The notes under the pieces are model-generated. The model saw nothing but the letters and a program-made list of their open reading frames with translations. It did not search any database and was not told where the DNA came from. From positions 1 to 64,000 of the forward strand of contig WACJ01000426.1 in assembly GCA_008973525.1 (NCBI GenBank): a stretch of DNA of 64,000 nucleotides, in the 5' to 3' direction. This stretch comes from Stenopsyche tienmushanensis (taxonomy: Eukaryota; Arthropoda; Insecta; Trichoptera; Stenopsychidae). The translations under genes and the position numbers were made by a program. Numbering within the stretch: position 1 is the first letter of the stretch; every line of letters begins with the position of its first letter. Of this stretch, positions 10,771-20,946 are shown piece after piece.

Positions 10771-12779
10771 GATACCTAATTTGGCTGCTTTTACCATTTA
10801 GAATTTAAAAAAAAAATAGTATAAAAATTGTCTTTTAAACTTGGAAAGACAGTTGCCTTTTTTTTAAAAAGTAATAATCTGTTGAACATGCCAAAAAACA
10901 TTATGCTATTCAAAGAAATTATGTAAAATAAATTTAAGCTGAAAAGAGCTGATTGACAAAAGCATCAAATACATAATTTCTGTTTGTATTATAAATTTTA
11001 TTTCAATTCTTTCAAATGAAATCTTTCTTAAGATATTTTTGACTGATTTGAGCAAAGTACTTAAATGTAAGTATTTATTTTTAGTATAAAAATAATAAAA
11101 CTGTAGATTAGTATTTGTAGATTTCGCCTTTTGGCAATCACGTTTTGTGTTATGTTGGACGAAATCAGAATTCCCCTGCCAGAGCACTTGACGTACGATT
11201 AGGAAAATTTCAATAAAAGCGAAAATTTGTCTATTTCGGTGTGATTTTATTTAAGATATCTAAGTTCCATCTCCCACCCCAACGGTAAATATAAGGGTAG
11301 ATCATTCCGCAGCTCCGCTAGAACGCCTCTCCTTTATCATCCGCCGGTATGAAAGAAAGGAACCCGCACATCCTTTCTTCAATTTTGATTAAATTCTTTT
11401 CGAGATTCATTCACGCTATAAAAGGTTAATATTCCCTCGTTTTTTAATACGCTCGGTTGGCAGCCTCCGAGGAAAAAACGCGCGGAGGGTTGAGAGAAGA
11501 TCGGAAAAAAAGATTGGTTGGATGTGTGTGAATTAGGTATTTCAAATGGATTTTATGACAGGAGTTTGGAGAGATGCGGTTTCGTATATTCATGCCTATA
11601 TTAATATAATTCAAGATATTCAAAAATAGATATCAATGCTGGATATTCAAGTTGAATAAATACATCGAAAATTAGATATTTTACTCAGTATTCAATCCAA
11701 TTAAAGGGTCATTTCATATTGTGACGACACTCGTTAATGTCTTTTATATTATTTGATACTTAATTAGTAAACCTAGTCAGGAAAATAAATTAAATTTTGA
11801 AATACGTTGGAGAAAAAAAGCAATGGCAAAGTTCATCATGTAAGGACTGACATTTCAGAAAAATGGAACATTGTAATCAATTATATTTATACGTCACTTG
11901 TGATTTATCAAATATCGTTTTAAAATTTAGCTTAAAATTTTCCATCAATTCAGCATAAGTTTATCCATTCTTATTCATATGTTAAAGGCCACTAATTGAG
12001 AAGCTATTGAATAAAAATCATTGAAAAAGATCTCTCTGATGAGATCAGCTTTATTTAATATCAGATATGGTATCATAAAGCGAAAAAGCCACAGGTTAGC
12101 AGTCCATCATCTCGATCAAACAGATGATATTAGTGACGTCGTTCAGCTTTAAATTGGGGATCCAATCGAGAATCACATCTCCAAGATCAACTAGATGGCA
12201 ACTAAAATAAAATCGAATCCTCGTAAATATTCATAGACTTCAATAAAATATCCAATGGAATGGCACGATTTGTCTCGCGATAAATACGGGCCGAATCGGC
12301 AAACGTCTTTCGGAGGGCCGCAGAAGGTTTTCCGGTGAATTTTCATAAATTTCGCCCGACGGGAAGAAAAGGAAAAGTCGACCACCGATCGCTTCATAGG
12401 AAATGAGTTTTTACTCGGGGGAATAAATCACTTTCGGCACGATTTTAGAAGATGCTAATGTCCGTTGATAAAATGGATACACATTTAAATAAGTTATGCT
12501 TTGTTTTATGGTAATGTCGGCAGCATTCCATTTCTGCTTTGAATTCATGAATTCACATCTCGCCGGAGCGGAGACATCTTATTGTTACATCTTTAAGCGT
12601 CTTAATGATGACTTCTTAGTTGTAACTTTTAACGGATTTCCTTTTTGCCTTATATGACATATGAAGTGTGAGAACTTGTCATTTATTGACATGAAAATAT
12701 ATTTTAATGATATGAAAAACTACTCTCGGGCCTTGTATAATACGTTTATATGATTTCGCAAAAACGTCGTGAATTTTAA
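10771..12779. other. Unassigned stretch with GC-richer islands
   Basis: No gene recognised. GC-richer patches occur at about 11260-11500 and 12220-12430. The remaining sequence is AT-rich with open frames below 95 codons. Confidence 0.45.
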
Positions 12780-13370
12780 ACTTCTTTCCATTATAGAATC
12801 ATTTTCTATTTGAAAAAAATAATTTAATAGCCAAATCTATGCCTTCATTAATTGTTTTTAATGTGAAAAATGAAGCTAGTTTGCTGTGACTGTTTTCTGA
12901 GTCATTAATTGTGGTAGATTCATTTAATATTTCTTGGATGTTATGGAATATCCATGTCATTAAAACCTTCTCAATATTTATTGTTCTTTGGTATTCATCT
13001 TCTATTGATGATATAACATTTTCTCCAGAGACTTCTTCTAACCATAGCTTTTTTCAGCAAAAATTTAAAGTGGATTGTTTTATATCTTTAACGGATGCAG
13101 AAACAATATCAACATAGAATTTTTTCAGACTTGTGAAAGTGTTAAATTTTCATCTTGTATCTAAATATTTTTTGAAATGTTCGACGAATACAATATGCTT
13201 TAAATATTGAAATTAAGCCTTAGTCTAAGGGTTGGTGGTGAAAATATTATTTCAACATTAGGATGTTTTAAATCGAGCGGATTTCTTGATGTATTGTTCA
13301 ATATCAATAATACATTAAAATTATGTATATTTTCCCCCTAAAACCGTTGTTTACAAGGTCCAAGTGTACT
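12780..13370 (-). pseudogene. Tigger/jerky-type transposase, C-terminal half
   Basis: Minus-strand reading from about 13370: LVNNGFRG, then VLLILNNTSRNPLDLKHPNV and EIIFSPP, which correspond to the Tigger block LLLDNAPSHP...HPNVxVxFLPPN. The second catalytic aspartate is changed (NN for DN). After a frame disruption around 13200-13240, where the third aspartate should lie, a long reading resumes at about 13140: KDIKQSTLNFC, a stop, KKLWLEEVSGENVIS, EYQRTINIEKVLMTWIF, KLASFFTLKTINEGIDLAIK. This is the helical and acidic C-terminal region with the STLNxCWKKLW signature. One in-frame stop and at least one frameshift show that it is dead. The N-terminal CENP-B-like HTH half is absent. A DUF4817-like fragment follows within 500 bp. 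Confidence 0.78.
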
Positions 13371-13829
13371 TGTATTGAAGAGAACTACAAGATAGGCGAC
13401 TCAATGATTATGGAAACCAATATTGTATAATTTTAAATAATCTTGAAAGACAATAAAGATAATATTAGTTGCAACTACTCTAGTTTGCTTGGGTATGTAA
13501 ATGCATCTTTTTTTAAAATATCGACATGGTTCCAAAATGTTAGTTTAGCAGCTTGACTGTTTGAAGACTCTCTTGAAATTGGCTTTGCAAATATTCCATT
13601 CTATGAAATTTCAACTCGAACTTATTTAACTACTCTAAAATGCTTGATAAGTAAGCAACTCAACTAATTTAACTATGTTTCGACATTTAAGCTAAGTCAA
13701 GTTTTCCTTGTGCTTTCATCTATCTATAGAGTCGTAAAATAAGGGCGCTTAATTTTAAAATGTAAATAAAACAAGTTGCATGTGAGATATATACTATTTT
13801 TTTCTAGTTTTCTAGTTAATTTCTAGTTT

Positions 13830-14040
13830 AGGCTACACAAAGTTGCTTATCATCGATCTATAGCGTTTGCTGTTGACGTTATGGTTATGCCATTCATCAA
13901 AAAATGGGGATCGTTGCTAAAAATTACGTAATTCTCGAACGTTTCTCTAACGGAGTACTGATTTTAAAAATAAAATTTGAAGATTTCCATACGTTGTTCA
14001 ACACTATAATCTCCTAAGATAATTGAACATACACTACTAA
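13830..14040 (-). pseudogene. DUF4817-like (arthropod IS630-type) transposase, internally deleted
   Basis: The minus strand from about 14015 reads GDYSVEQRMEIFKFYF, a stop, NQYSVRETFEN, then directly YVIFSNDPHFLMNG and, in a neighbouring frame, NVNSKRYRSM. The first part resembles the start of the helix-turn-helix (VEQRxxIxxxYFxNxxSVRxTF). The second resembles the first-aspartate block (FSDEAHFxLNGxVNxQNxR), here with NDPHF in place of DEAHF. About 130 residues expected between the two are missing, so this is an internal deletion. Compare the same kind of deletion at 15871-16131. Recognition is by motif; confidence is moderate. Confidence 0.5.
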
Positions 14041-15355
14041 GTAATTCACAATAAATTTGATAGATGTTGCTTTAATACCATGGCCACTATAATCTAACAA
14101 AATTTGAGCGTCTCTATTGAAAGACCCTATACATCCAGGCAATATGAATATTAGATATAATAGACTGTTGTTGATGGCAAATAAGGATAATATATTGATG
14201 CAATTAAACATTCTTTCAGAGAACCTTTTGTGGATTAAGCAGAAAATGTTAATGTCAATAGGTTAATTGTCCTATTTAGAATAATCCTGATTATATTGAT
14301 AATTTATATACTTATATTAAATATAAATGTAAAATTTAAAAAATAACCCAATTTAAATCATCCATCAGGAGCAGCAGCGAACAAATTAATTACTCGAAAA
14401 ATATATATGTTTACTTTAGTCTTTATTAAGATTTTTCTCCGAAGAGATATTCCAGTGCGAAACTTTTCTATTATCATTTCTTCTTATTGTCGCATTTGCA
14501 TAAATTTCCCTACCTTGTTAAAAAAAAAGAGATGGAGGAAAGTGAAAATGGATGAAGAAAGAAAAATCCTAAGCACATTTCACCGGGCGATTAAAGCGGG
14601 CCAACCGAAAGTAATGCGTAATGAATTCTAATTTCAATTTCGAGTAAAATTTTAATTTCTCATCAAAATTTTAATCAAAATTTCGAGTATCATTGTGAGG
14701 GGGACTATTCCCGTCGAAGGTGTCCAAGCAGGACCAACTAGACTGTAATTAAAAAAAAGGTAATAAGTTTAAAATTTCGGGCATTGTTAATGCTGAAGAG
14801 GCAATCGTATAGAAATTATTATGCAATTAAAAATCATTTCCAGTGGTAATGAATTCGATTAAAACGTATATTTCGGCCACGTGGCGGAAACCTTCAAGCA
14901 TAATTTTGCACGGATAAAACGAGAAAAAACCATCGATAAATCAATTAATTATCGCACATCGAGGATGGGTTTTAATCCATCCATTACTTCATTTTATCAA
15001 TATAAAAGCCAAAAATAATAAATCGTGTTTAGATAGCCATTTTCACTTTAAATGTGTTCATAATGATGATACTACAACTACAAAATTCAAATTAAAGCAG
15101 AATTTAACGTATACATCTTATTTAATTTGTTCCGGTGACACCCCCATATTATATTGTATTATATTATGCTCCCCTTCTAAAGAGCGCCGAATATTTTATT
15201 ACTGTGGGCGCTGGGAAGAATTTCGACGTACGTACATGTCTATCCATGTGATATCTGGAATACAACAACCTATGTTCTTAGAAACCAAAGCTAAACATTG
15301 TCTAACATTTTGATATGTATTACTTATGAATAATTATTAAATTAAATTCAATTCA
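14041..15355. other. Unassigned AT-rich stretch
   Basis: No recognisable coding or repeat signature. One open frame of 74 codons at 14407-14631 (+) has a basic C-terminal part but no known motif. Confidence 0.45.
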
Positions 15356-15870
15356 AACACAGATCTAATCATAGCCATGGTTGAAGTAAACCCGCGATAT
15401 ACTGTTCGCGAAATAGCTAACAAGTTAGAAATTCTACGACCATCCGTCCATAATCATCTGACAAAATTGGGCTACATCAATCGTTCAGATGTATGGCTTC
15501 CTCATGAACTGACTGACTCAAATAAACTTCAGCGTATTTCAACATGCGATCATCTTCTCCAACGATATAATAGTCAACTTTTTTTGAAGAGACTTGACAC
15601 TGGAGATGAAAGTTGGATACTCTATGAGAATATCCAACGTAAACGGTCTTGGACCAAGGGTACAGAAGCTTTAACTGTAGTTAAACCTGGCCTACATCCA
15701 AAAAAAGTTTTGCTATGCATTTGGTGGGACTGCAAGGGGGTAGTTTATTATGAGCTACTTCAGCAAGGTATAACGATCAATTCAACAAAATATTGTTTCT
15801 GACTAGATAATCTAAAGGATCTAATTGCCAGAAAACGATCAGAATTAGCGAACAGACGAGCATTGCATTT
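15356..15870 (+). pseudogene. mariner transposase fragment (copy 1)
   Basis: Open from 15377 to 15802, with similarity extending on both sides. The reading covers the second HTH (NPRYTVREIANKLEI, SVHNHLTKLGY), the linker motif WLPHELTD, the first catalytic aspartate in DTGDESWILYENIQRKRSW and the WWDCKGVVYYELL strand. A stop follows YCF at 15800-15802. Homology continues through NLKDLIARK to about 15870, where it breaks off at a fragment of another transposase on the opposite strand. The second and third aspartates are therefore lost. The left end is also truncated: similarity to copy 2 (23155-24010) begins at the AACACAGATC word around 15356. No TIR is present. The two copies are closely alike, and arginine 21 (CGA here) is a TGA stop in copy 2. 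Confidence 0.95.
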
Positions 15871-16131
15871 CTCTAGTCCAAATACGATATTTTTGCCTAT
15901 TGAAGAATCCATCCATTGTGAAATGAGCTTCATCGCCAAACATAATTTTGTTTGAAAATAATTGATCTGTCTTTCGTTGTTCAATTATGATGTAAACGTA
16001 TTGTTGCAACATATACTTATCCATGTTTAAAATTGTACTACTTTCTACTAAAACAAAATGGTTCATATTATTAGAAAAAATGTCATGTGTAAACAATATA
16101 CTGTGTTAACATCTAAGCGCTGCATTTGGAT
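15871..16131 (-). pseudogene. DUF4817-like transposase, start joined to first-aspartate block
   Basis: The minus strand reads MDKYMLQQYVYIIIEQ (start of the N-terminal HTH), then within 10 residues NKIMFGDEAHFTMDGFFNRQ and KYRIW. The DEAHF block is the first catalytic aspartate region and normally lies about 150 residues downstream, so the intervening part has been deleted. The reading then meets mariner copy 1 head-on near 15870. The presumed 5' leader of this element (16036-16131) is repeated, in the same orientation, at 24163-24256 next to mariner copy 2. The gene is a short dead derivative. Confidence 0.7.
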
Positions 16132-16177
16132 GACCTTAAGTCAATCCGGGATTATGCATTGGAATTTCCTTCGCTAT

Positions 16178-16268
16178 AATGTATTTACTACAACTCGACT
16201 CTAATAATGAGAATATCCATATGAAATATAATACATACGAAGCTCAGAATTTTTCAGAATTTCATATG
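16178..16268 (+). repeat. Repeat family R, partial copy
   Basis: The words ATGTATTTACTACA, CTCGACTCTAATAATG, ATATGAAATATAATA and TCAGAATTTTT follow in the same order as in the full copies at 20702-20946 and 26711-26957. Similarity ends abruptly at about 16265. Confidence 0.75.
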
Positions 16269-16289
16269 GTGTACCAAATACATATCATA

Positions 16290-17943
16290 GTAATGCGCGG
16301 GTGTTTTTAGCACATTAAGGGAAATGTTTATAAATCCATTATTTTTTTCATCGTTTATTATCATAAATGAGTCATTTCTCATCAGCTGTTGTAATACTAT
16401 TAAAAAAACGGGACTATTTTGTTGAGTTTTTAAGAAGTAGAGTCTCGGTACCCATTCTACACCATAAAAACCATCCTATTAATTTTACTTATGAGTTAAT
16501 TATCTCAATGGGATCCTAGTTTTAACAATATGTAATAAAGGTATACCAGAGTTAATTTGATTGTATCTATAGGATAATTTTATAGTAGTTATAATAGTTT
16601 CATGAAATTAAACTGAATTTAAGTTTTTGTAAAATTTTATAAAAATAAATTCAATAAATTATCATAAGCCAATTAAAATGAATGACTATCGCGTAATAAT
16701 ATTTTAGTCGACATTAACTAAAAGATGTAGAAGTACTTAATAAAAATATGTTCCTCGCATGTAATCATTAGCCGACATAAATTTATTAATATACTCCCCG
16801 CAATTGATGTGTTAAAATAATCATGCCTCTATATTTATATGCTTAAATCTAGAACATCAAGATAAATCTAGATTGCGACAGTCGATGGAAAATATGAATA
16901 AATTCCCTCTTCCAAGTTTGTTGATGTATTAAAATGGGAATGCTTTTATATTTGTTACGATGGATTTGCATATTTAATTCTGGGGAAAAAATACATATAT
17001 TAGTTGATAATGGTGGTTTATTTAAGATTCAAAAGAAATCTGCGAGGAATTAATGCAAAGTTAATGGGATTTTTTTGCGCAAAATGATTAAAGCGCCTAT
17101 GACGTTTTGCTTATAAAAGATCTGTGTTCCCTCTTAGGAAACAAGTGATCTCAAAGAGGGCCGCAAACTTCTCTCCGACAAAATTATTCCCTTTAATACT
17201 CCAAAATAATATATTTACTCTAGTACGCTATCAATCTGGATGAAAATTGAAAATGACGCTTTCAGCAATTTTTCCGTCGCGCTTTCAATTCATAAATCTA
17301 CATGCCCAATTACAAAGTGGGTGTTTTCCCTCGCTTTTTTCGCAGCGCAAAAGCAACCGCGGTTTTTTCCCCGGGCCCAAAAGAATTCCGGTTCATACAT
17401 TATAATGCCTTAAAAGTATTCCCGTGTTCTCGGGAGATATCTTGGGGCGGCCATAACTTTAGATAAGCATAAGTTATGTCCTTTGATTATGATCGTTCGC
17501 CTTCCGTACGCAGAAGAAAAAAAAGCGTCGCTTTATTTCGGAAAAATTCATCAAGATATGAAAAACGAATTAATTTTTTCTTCCGCCCTGTGAAAATTTT
17601 CTTTCAAAACTGAAATTAGCGGGAAACTCTCACTGCGACACGTTTTTTCAGCAGACACTCGATAAGATTGTACGGCTTTGTTTTGTTCTACAGACGAGGT
17701 CAAGGCTGATTAACAGCCACATTTTTAGAATCCCCCCTATGAATATTTTATCATTTTTTCACCAAAAATATTAAACAGATAACTTGGTTAAATACATTGA
17801 TAATTTAAATATGAACGATCGACAAAATTGCGATAAAAGATTTTTAACACTTTATAGATCAACGCTTTTTTAAAATGTATTGTACTAAATCCAGCATAAA
17901 TTTATGTTATATTATAAACATTTCTTAAAATGATTTCTAACAT
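16290..17943. other. Unassigned stretch with GC-richer patch
   Basis: AT-rich with a GC-richer patch at about 17230-17480. No recognisable gene or repeat. Confidence 0.45.
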
Positions 17944-18139
17944 TAACATGCACATTTTCTTAGCATTGTCCAGTATAAAGGCCAGGTTTTGTCTCGCAAG
18001 TATCACAATATTGTCTTCTTTTCTCTGGAATATGATGATCCGAACATACGATTCAGTCTTTGTATTTCATATGATCGTAAACAAAACGGGGAGTTTCATC
18101 TAATAATTTTTCATGATCTGTTACATTACGTCTGTACAT
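17944..18139 (-). pseudogene. piggyBac-type transposase, C-terminal cysteine-rich domain
   Basis: One minus-strand frame with only two internal stops reads RRNVTDHEKLLDE, DHMKYKD, a stop, IVCSDHHIPEKRRQYCDTC, ETKPGLYTGQC, a stop, ENVH. The spacing CxxC-like...C-x2-C...KPGL...C...H is the cross-brace zinc-binding domain at the very C-terminus of piggyBac transposases, which binds subterminal DNA. The catalytic domain and TTAA-bounded ends are not visible. The fragment sits about 110 bp from the TIR of a Tigger element. It is too short to have triggered a normal ORF call, but the cysteine/histidine pattern with KPGL is distinctive. Confidence 0.72.
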
Positions 18140-18210
18140 TTAATTTTCTGTATGCTAACAGTTAATTAATCTAGGATACAAATCGAATATAAAGTTTTTA
18201 GTAAAATTTG

Positions 18211-18212
<2 letters not shown>

Positions 18213-18254
<42 letters not shown>
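18213..18254. repeat. (TA)n microsatellite
   Basis: 42 bp of uninterrupted TA repeat ending 2 bp before the CAG terminus of the Tigger element. It may have expanded from its TA target site. Confidence 0.97.
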
Positions 18255-18255
<1 letters not shown>

Positions 18256-19740
18256 CAGTACCTTGATTATCCGGACCTAATTGGGGATTATTTATTATTA
18301 AAAAAATCAATTGCTCGATTCAAAAAATCGATTTTTGCTTAAAGCTAGGTCTTCTTTTAGAAGCTGCCAAATCGCGAATACTCTTAGGATATATGTCCTG
18401 AATTACACTCTTCTTGGTTCTGAAGCTATTTTTGGCAACATCTAAACACTGAAAAGCTTCAGAATGTATAGGACCAATTTTTTCCTCCTCGCAAATCTTT
18501 TCTTCGTCTTCTCGATCTTGTTCTTCTGAGACAGATGTTTGCCTAATTATTTCCTCATCATTCAAAATTTGGTATTCAGGACCGTTTGCATCGCAATTTA
18601 AACATTCAGTTACATCTTCTTCATCGCATTCAGCACATATAGAAATTTGTGCTATTGTTTCCGAAATGTCTCCTATATCAGATTATACTGCGTTACTGAA
18701 ACTTACTAATGGTCTTTTAAAAAATTTCAAAGCAACAATCTTTTAAATGTATTTTGTTGTGGAAGCTGATAACTGTTTCTTCATTATTTTCGTCAGCTAG
18801 CAATAATCGTCGAAGCATCTGATTTCTATATAAACGTTTGAATGTTTCTATTACACCCTGATCTATCGGTTGTATTACCAACATGGCATTTGTTGAAATA
18901 AATTTTACCGTAAACATTTCATGGATCTGATTTAAACTTACTATACATTAGTGTGACGGTGCATTGTCTAGTAAAAGTAATGTTTTCCCTCTTTTATTTA
19001 TAGATTTTTGATATTTTTTCACTTCTGGTATGAACTGTTTTTCATACCATCGTTTAAAAACTTCACCATTCATCCAGGCTTCTTTCTGAAGATCACATTA
19101 AACCGGAAGACTTTTGATATTATTAAAACATTTGGTTTTTCTAATGACAAGCAGTGGGAGTCTGTGTCTGCCTGCTGCTTTTGCACACACCATTATAGTG
19201 ACATGTTCTTTACTAGTTTTATACCCAAGTGCAGTATTTTAACGTCTTGATGCTAAAGATTTGTTAGGTAGTTTTTATCAATTTTATAATTAACATTGCA
19301 TATTAACTCTTCGTCGAATCCTATCTTCTCCACAAATAGCTTCAATGTGTCAATTAATGTGTTTGCTGAAGATATGTCAGCAGAAAGCTTTTCCCCATGA
19401 ATTTCAAGTTCCCTGATACCATGTCGTCCCTTTATTTTTTTCAAGTTAGCCCGAGCTTACTTTGAAGGTGAAATCTCTATTTAATTATTATTAAAAAATA
19501 TATATTTTTCACAAAAGAATGGACCAGATATAGACTGTTCAGGTGATGGTCTTTGTATGAACCATATAAAGATACACTCTTTAACTTTTGTATTTCCTGA
19601 TTTTTTCATAACTTCCCGCTCTGTGCTTCCATCTTCTGATATTAAATAATTAATAACCTTTGTAATATGCAATCCATCACGTACGCGAGTAAAATTATTT
19701 ATTAGTGAAATATACGTATATTCAAACGGAATATCTTTAG
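18256..19740 (-). mobile_element. Tigger (pogo) element, decayed, one terminus recognisable
   Basis: The left boundary CAGTACCTTGATTATCCGGA at 18256 is a pogo/Tigger-type inverted terminus (CAGTAnnnTTGATTATCCG), related to the ends of the MITE at 57514-57923. The interior carries almost the whole transposase reading on the minus strand. The opposite terminus, expected near 19750-19900, is not recognisable. Confidence 0.8.
18320..19690 (-). pseudogene. Tigger/jerky-type transposase pseudogene
   Basis: Minus-strand pieces follow in order. VKECIFIWFIQRPS...ISGPFFCEK and GRHGIRELEIHGEKLSADI are the CENP-B-type DNA-binding region. ICNVNYKIDKN is at the first catalytic position, where D is replaced. 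YKTSKEHVTIMVCAKAAGRH and RLPLLVIRKTK are the first catalytic-core strands. WMNGEVFKRWYEKQFIPEV and KTLLLLDNAPSH follow, with the second D intact. LVIQPIDQGVIETFKRLYRN has the third D intact. An acidic tail ending in SIRDLAASKRRPSFKQ closes at 18320. Stops and frameshifts occur near 18950, 19100 and 19250 and in the N-terminal part. This is the most complete pogo-family transposase in the window, but it is clearly inactive. The host CENP-B/jerky families share this ancestry; the TIR favours a transposon. Confidence 0.9.
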
Positions 19741-20701
19741 GTTTTATTATATAATATCAATCTAAAAATATTTTCCATTGATTTTTTATAGTAAATTAGT
19801 GTTGCAGGTAGATTTTTTTCTCAGTGTGCATTTCAATCTGAGACACTACTGTTTATAAAATGTAAACTTCTGTGAGCCAATTACATAGAAATTCCATATA
19901 TAATCTAATTTATTACATTCTTTAATGTTGCCATGAATCAAAAGAAGCTCTTTTCGAATAACGTCGGATGGAAAATAATTAGGTATTCATTGCGCATTTA
20001 CACTTTCGCATCGCACGTCAAAAATGGCACTCGGGGGCTTCCCCGTGTAATATTTTCGGCGCCGCTTTTTATTTTGGATTTTCACGTGCATCCCTCCGCA
20101 AATTGTAACATCACCGCGTCCTATGGGACCCTAATTGGCATTGCACCATAACCGAAACGTAACGAGCCATGAAATTTCTTTGTGAAGCCATTTCACATGG
20201 TGAAATGCATTCGATATTTCAGATGAATAGTTCCATTCATTTTTATAGACATAGACGCGCCGAAGTGGCCTCTACAACTATATAGACGTCCATTGCTGTT
20301 TTAACCCCTGCTTCGAGCTTGACTCTCTTGGATTTCGCATTTTTCCATAGAATTTATATCATGGGCTCTGACCAAACTGTTGAACTTTGGAGGAAAACCG
20401 AATTTTGCATAAATATGAATAAAATAATATCGTTTCGCTAGTCCGTTGTGATGAATGAATTCATTCAAATTCATGTTAATTTAGACTTTATCGAATCAAA
20501 GGCAGCGTTATTTTGATTTAGCATTTAGCTTTGTCCAATAAGATATTTCATTCTATCGTTGAAATATAGATTTATTCTCCAAAATCAATTTATATAACAG
20601 GTAATATATGTTTTCTTCGAAATAAAAACATGAAAATATCAAGATGGGATAAAGTAACTGAAGCATACATACATGTATATATAAATGAATAATTTTGGAC
20701 T
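19741..20701. other. Unassigned stretch
   Basis: Contains a GC-richer patch at about 20020-20160 with an open frame of 72 codons but no known motif. I see no gene or repeat. Confidence 0.4.
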
Positions 20702-20946
20702 TTCCCTACCGGTGATGTATTTACTACACCTCGACTCTAATAATGGGAATATCGATATGAAATATAATAGATACGGGGTTCAGAATTTTTGTATTTCTCC
20801 GTAATATAATTACGGATCATATCAAAGTATTATAATGTATTAGTATTGATCTGCAGCGACGGAAAAAAATAATTTATCGGGAAATCGGGAATTTTGCGAG
20901 TTTTAGTCCGTGTCTCAGCAGAAGGAATTTTATCAGTCACATTGAT
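20702..20946 (+). repeat. Repeat family R, full copy (forward)
   Basis: About 245 bp, collinear with the reverse complement of 26711-26957, from TTCCCTACCGGTGATGTA at one end to ATTTTATCAGTCACATTG at the other. A third partial copy is at 16178-16268. No protein reading is shared. The shared ends define the element, but no inverted repeats are obvious, so the class is unknown. Confidence 0.85.
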
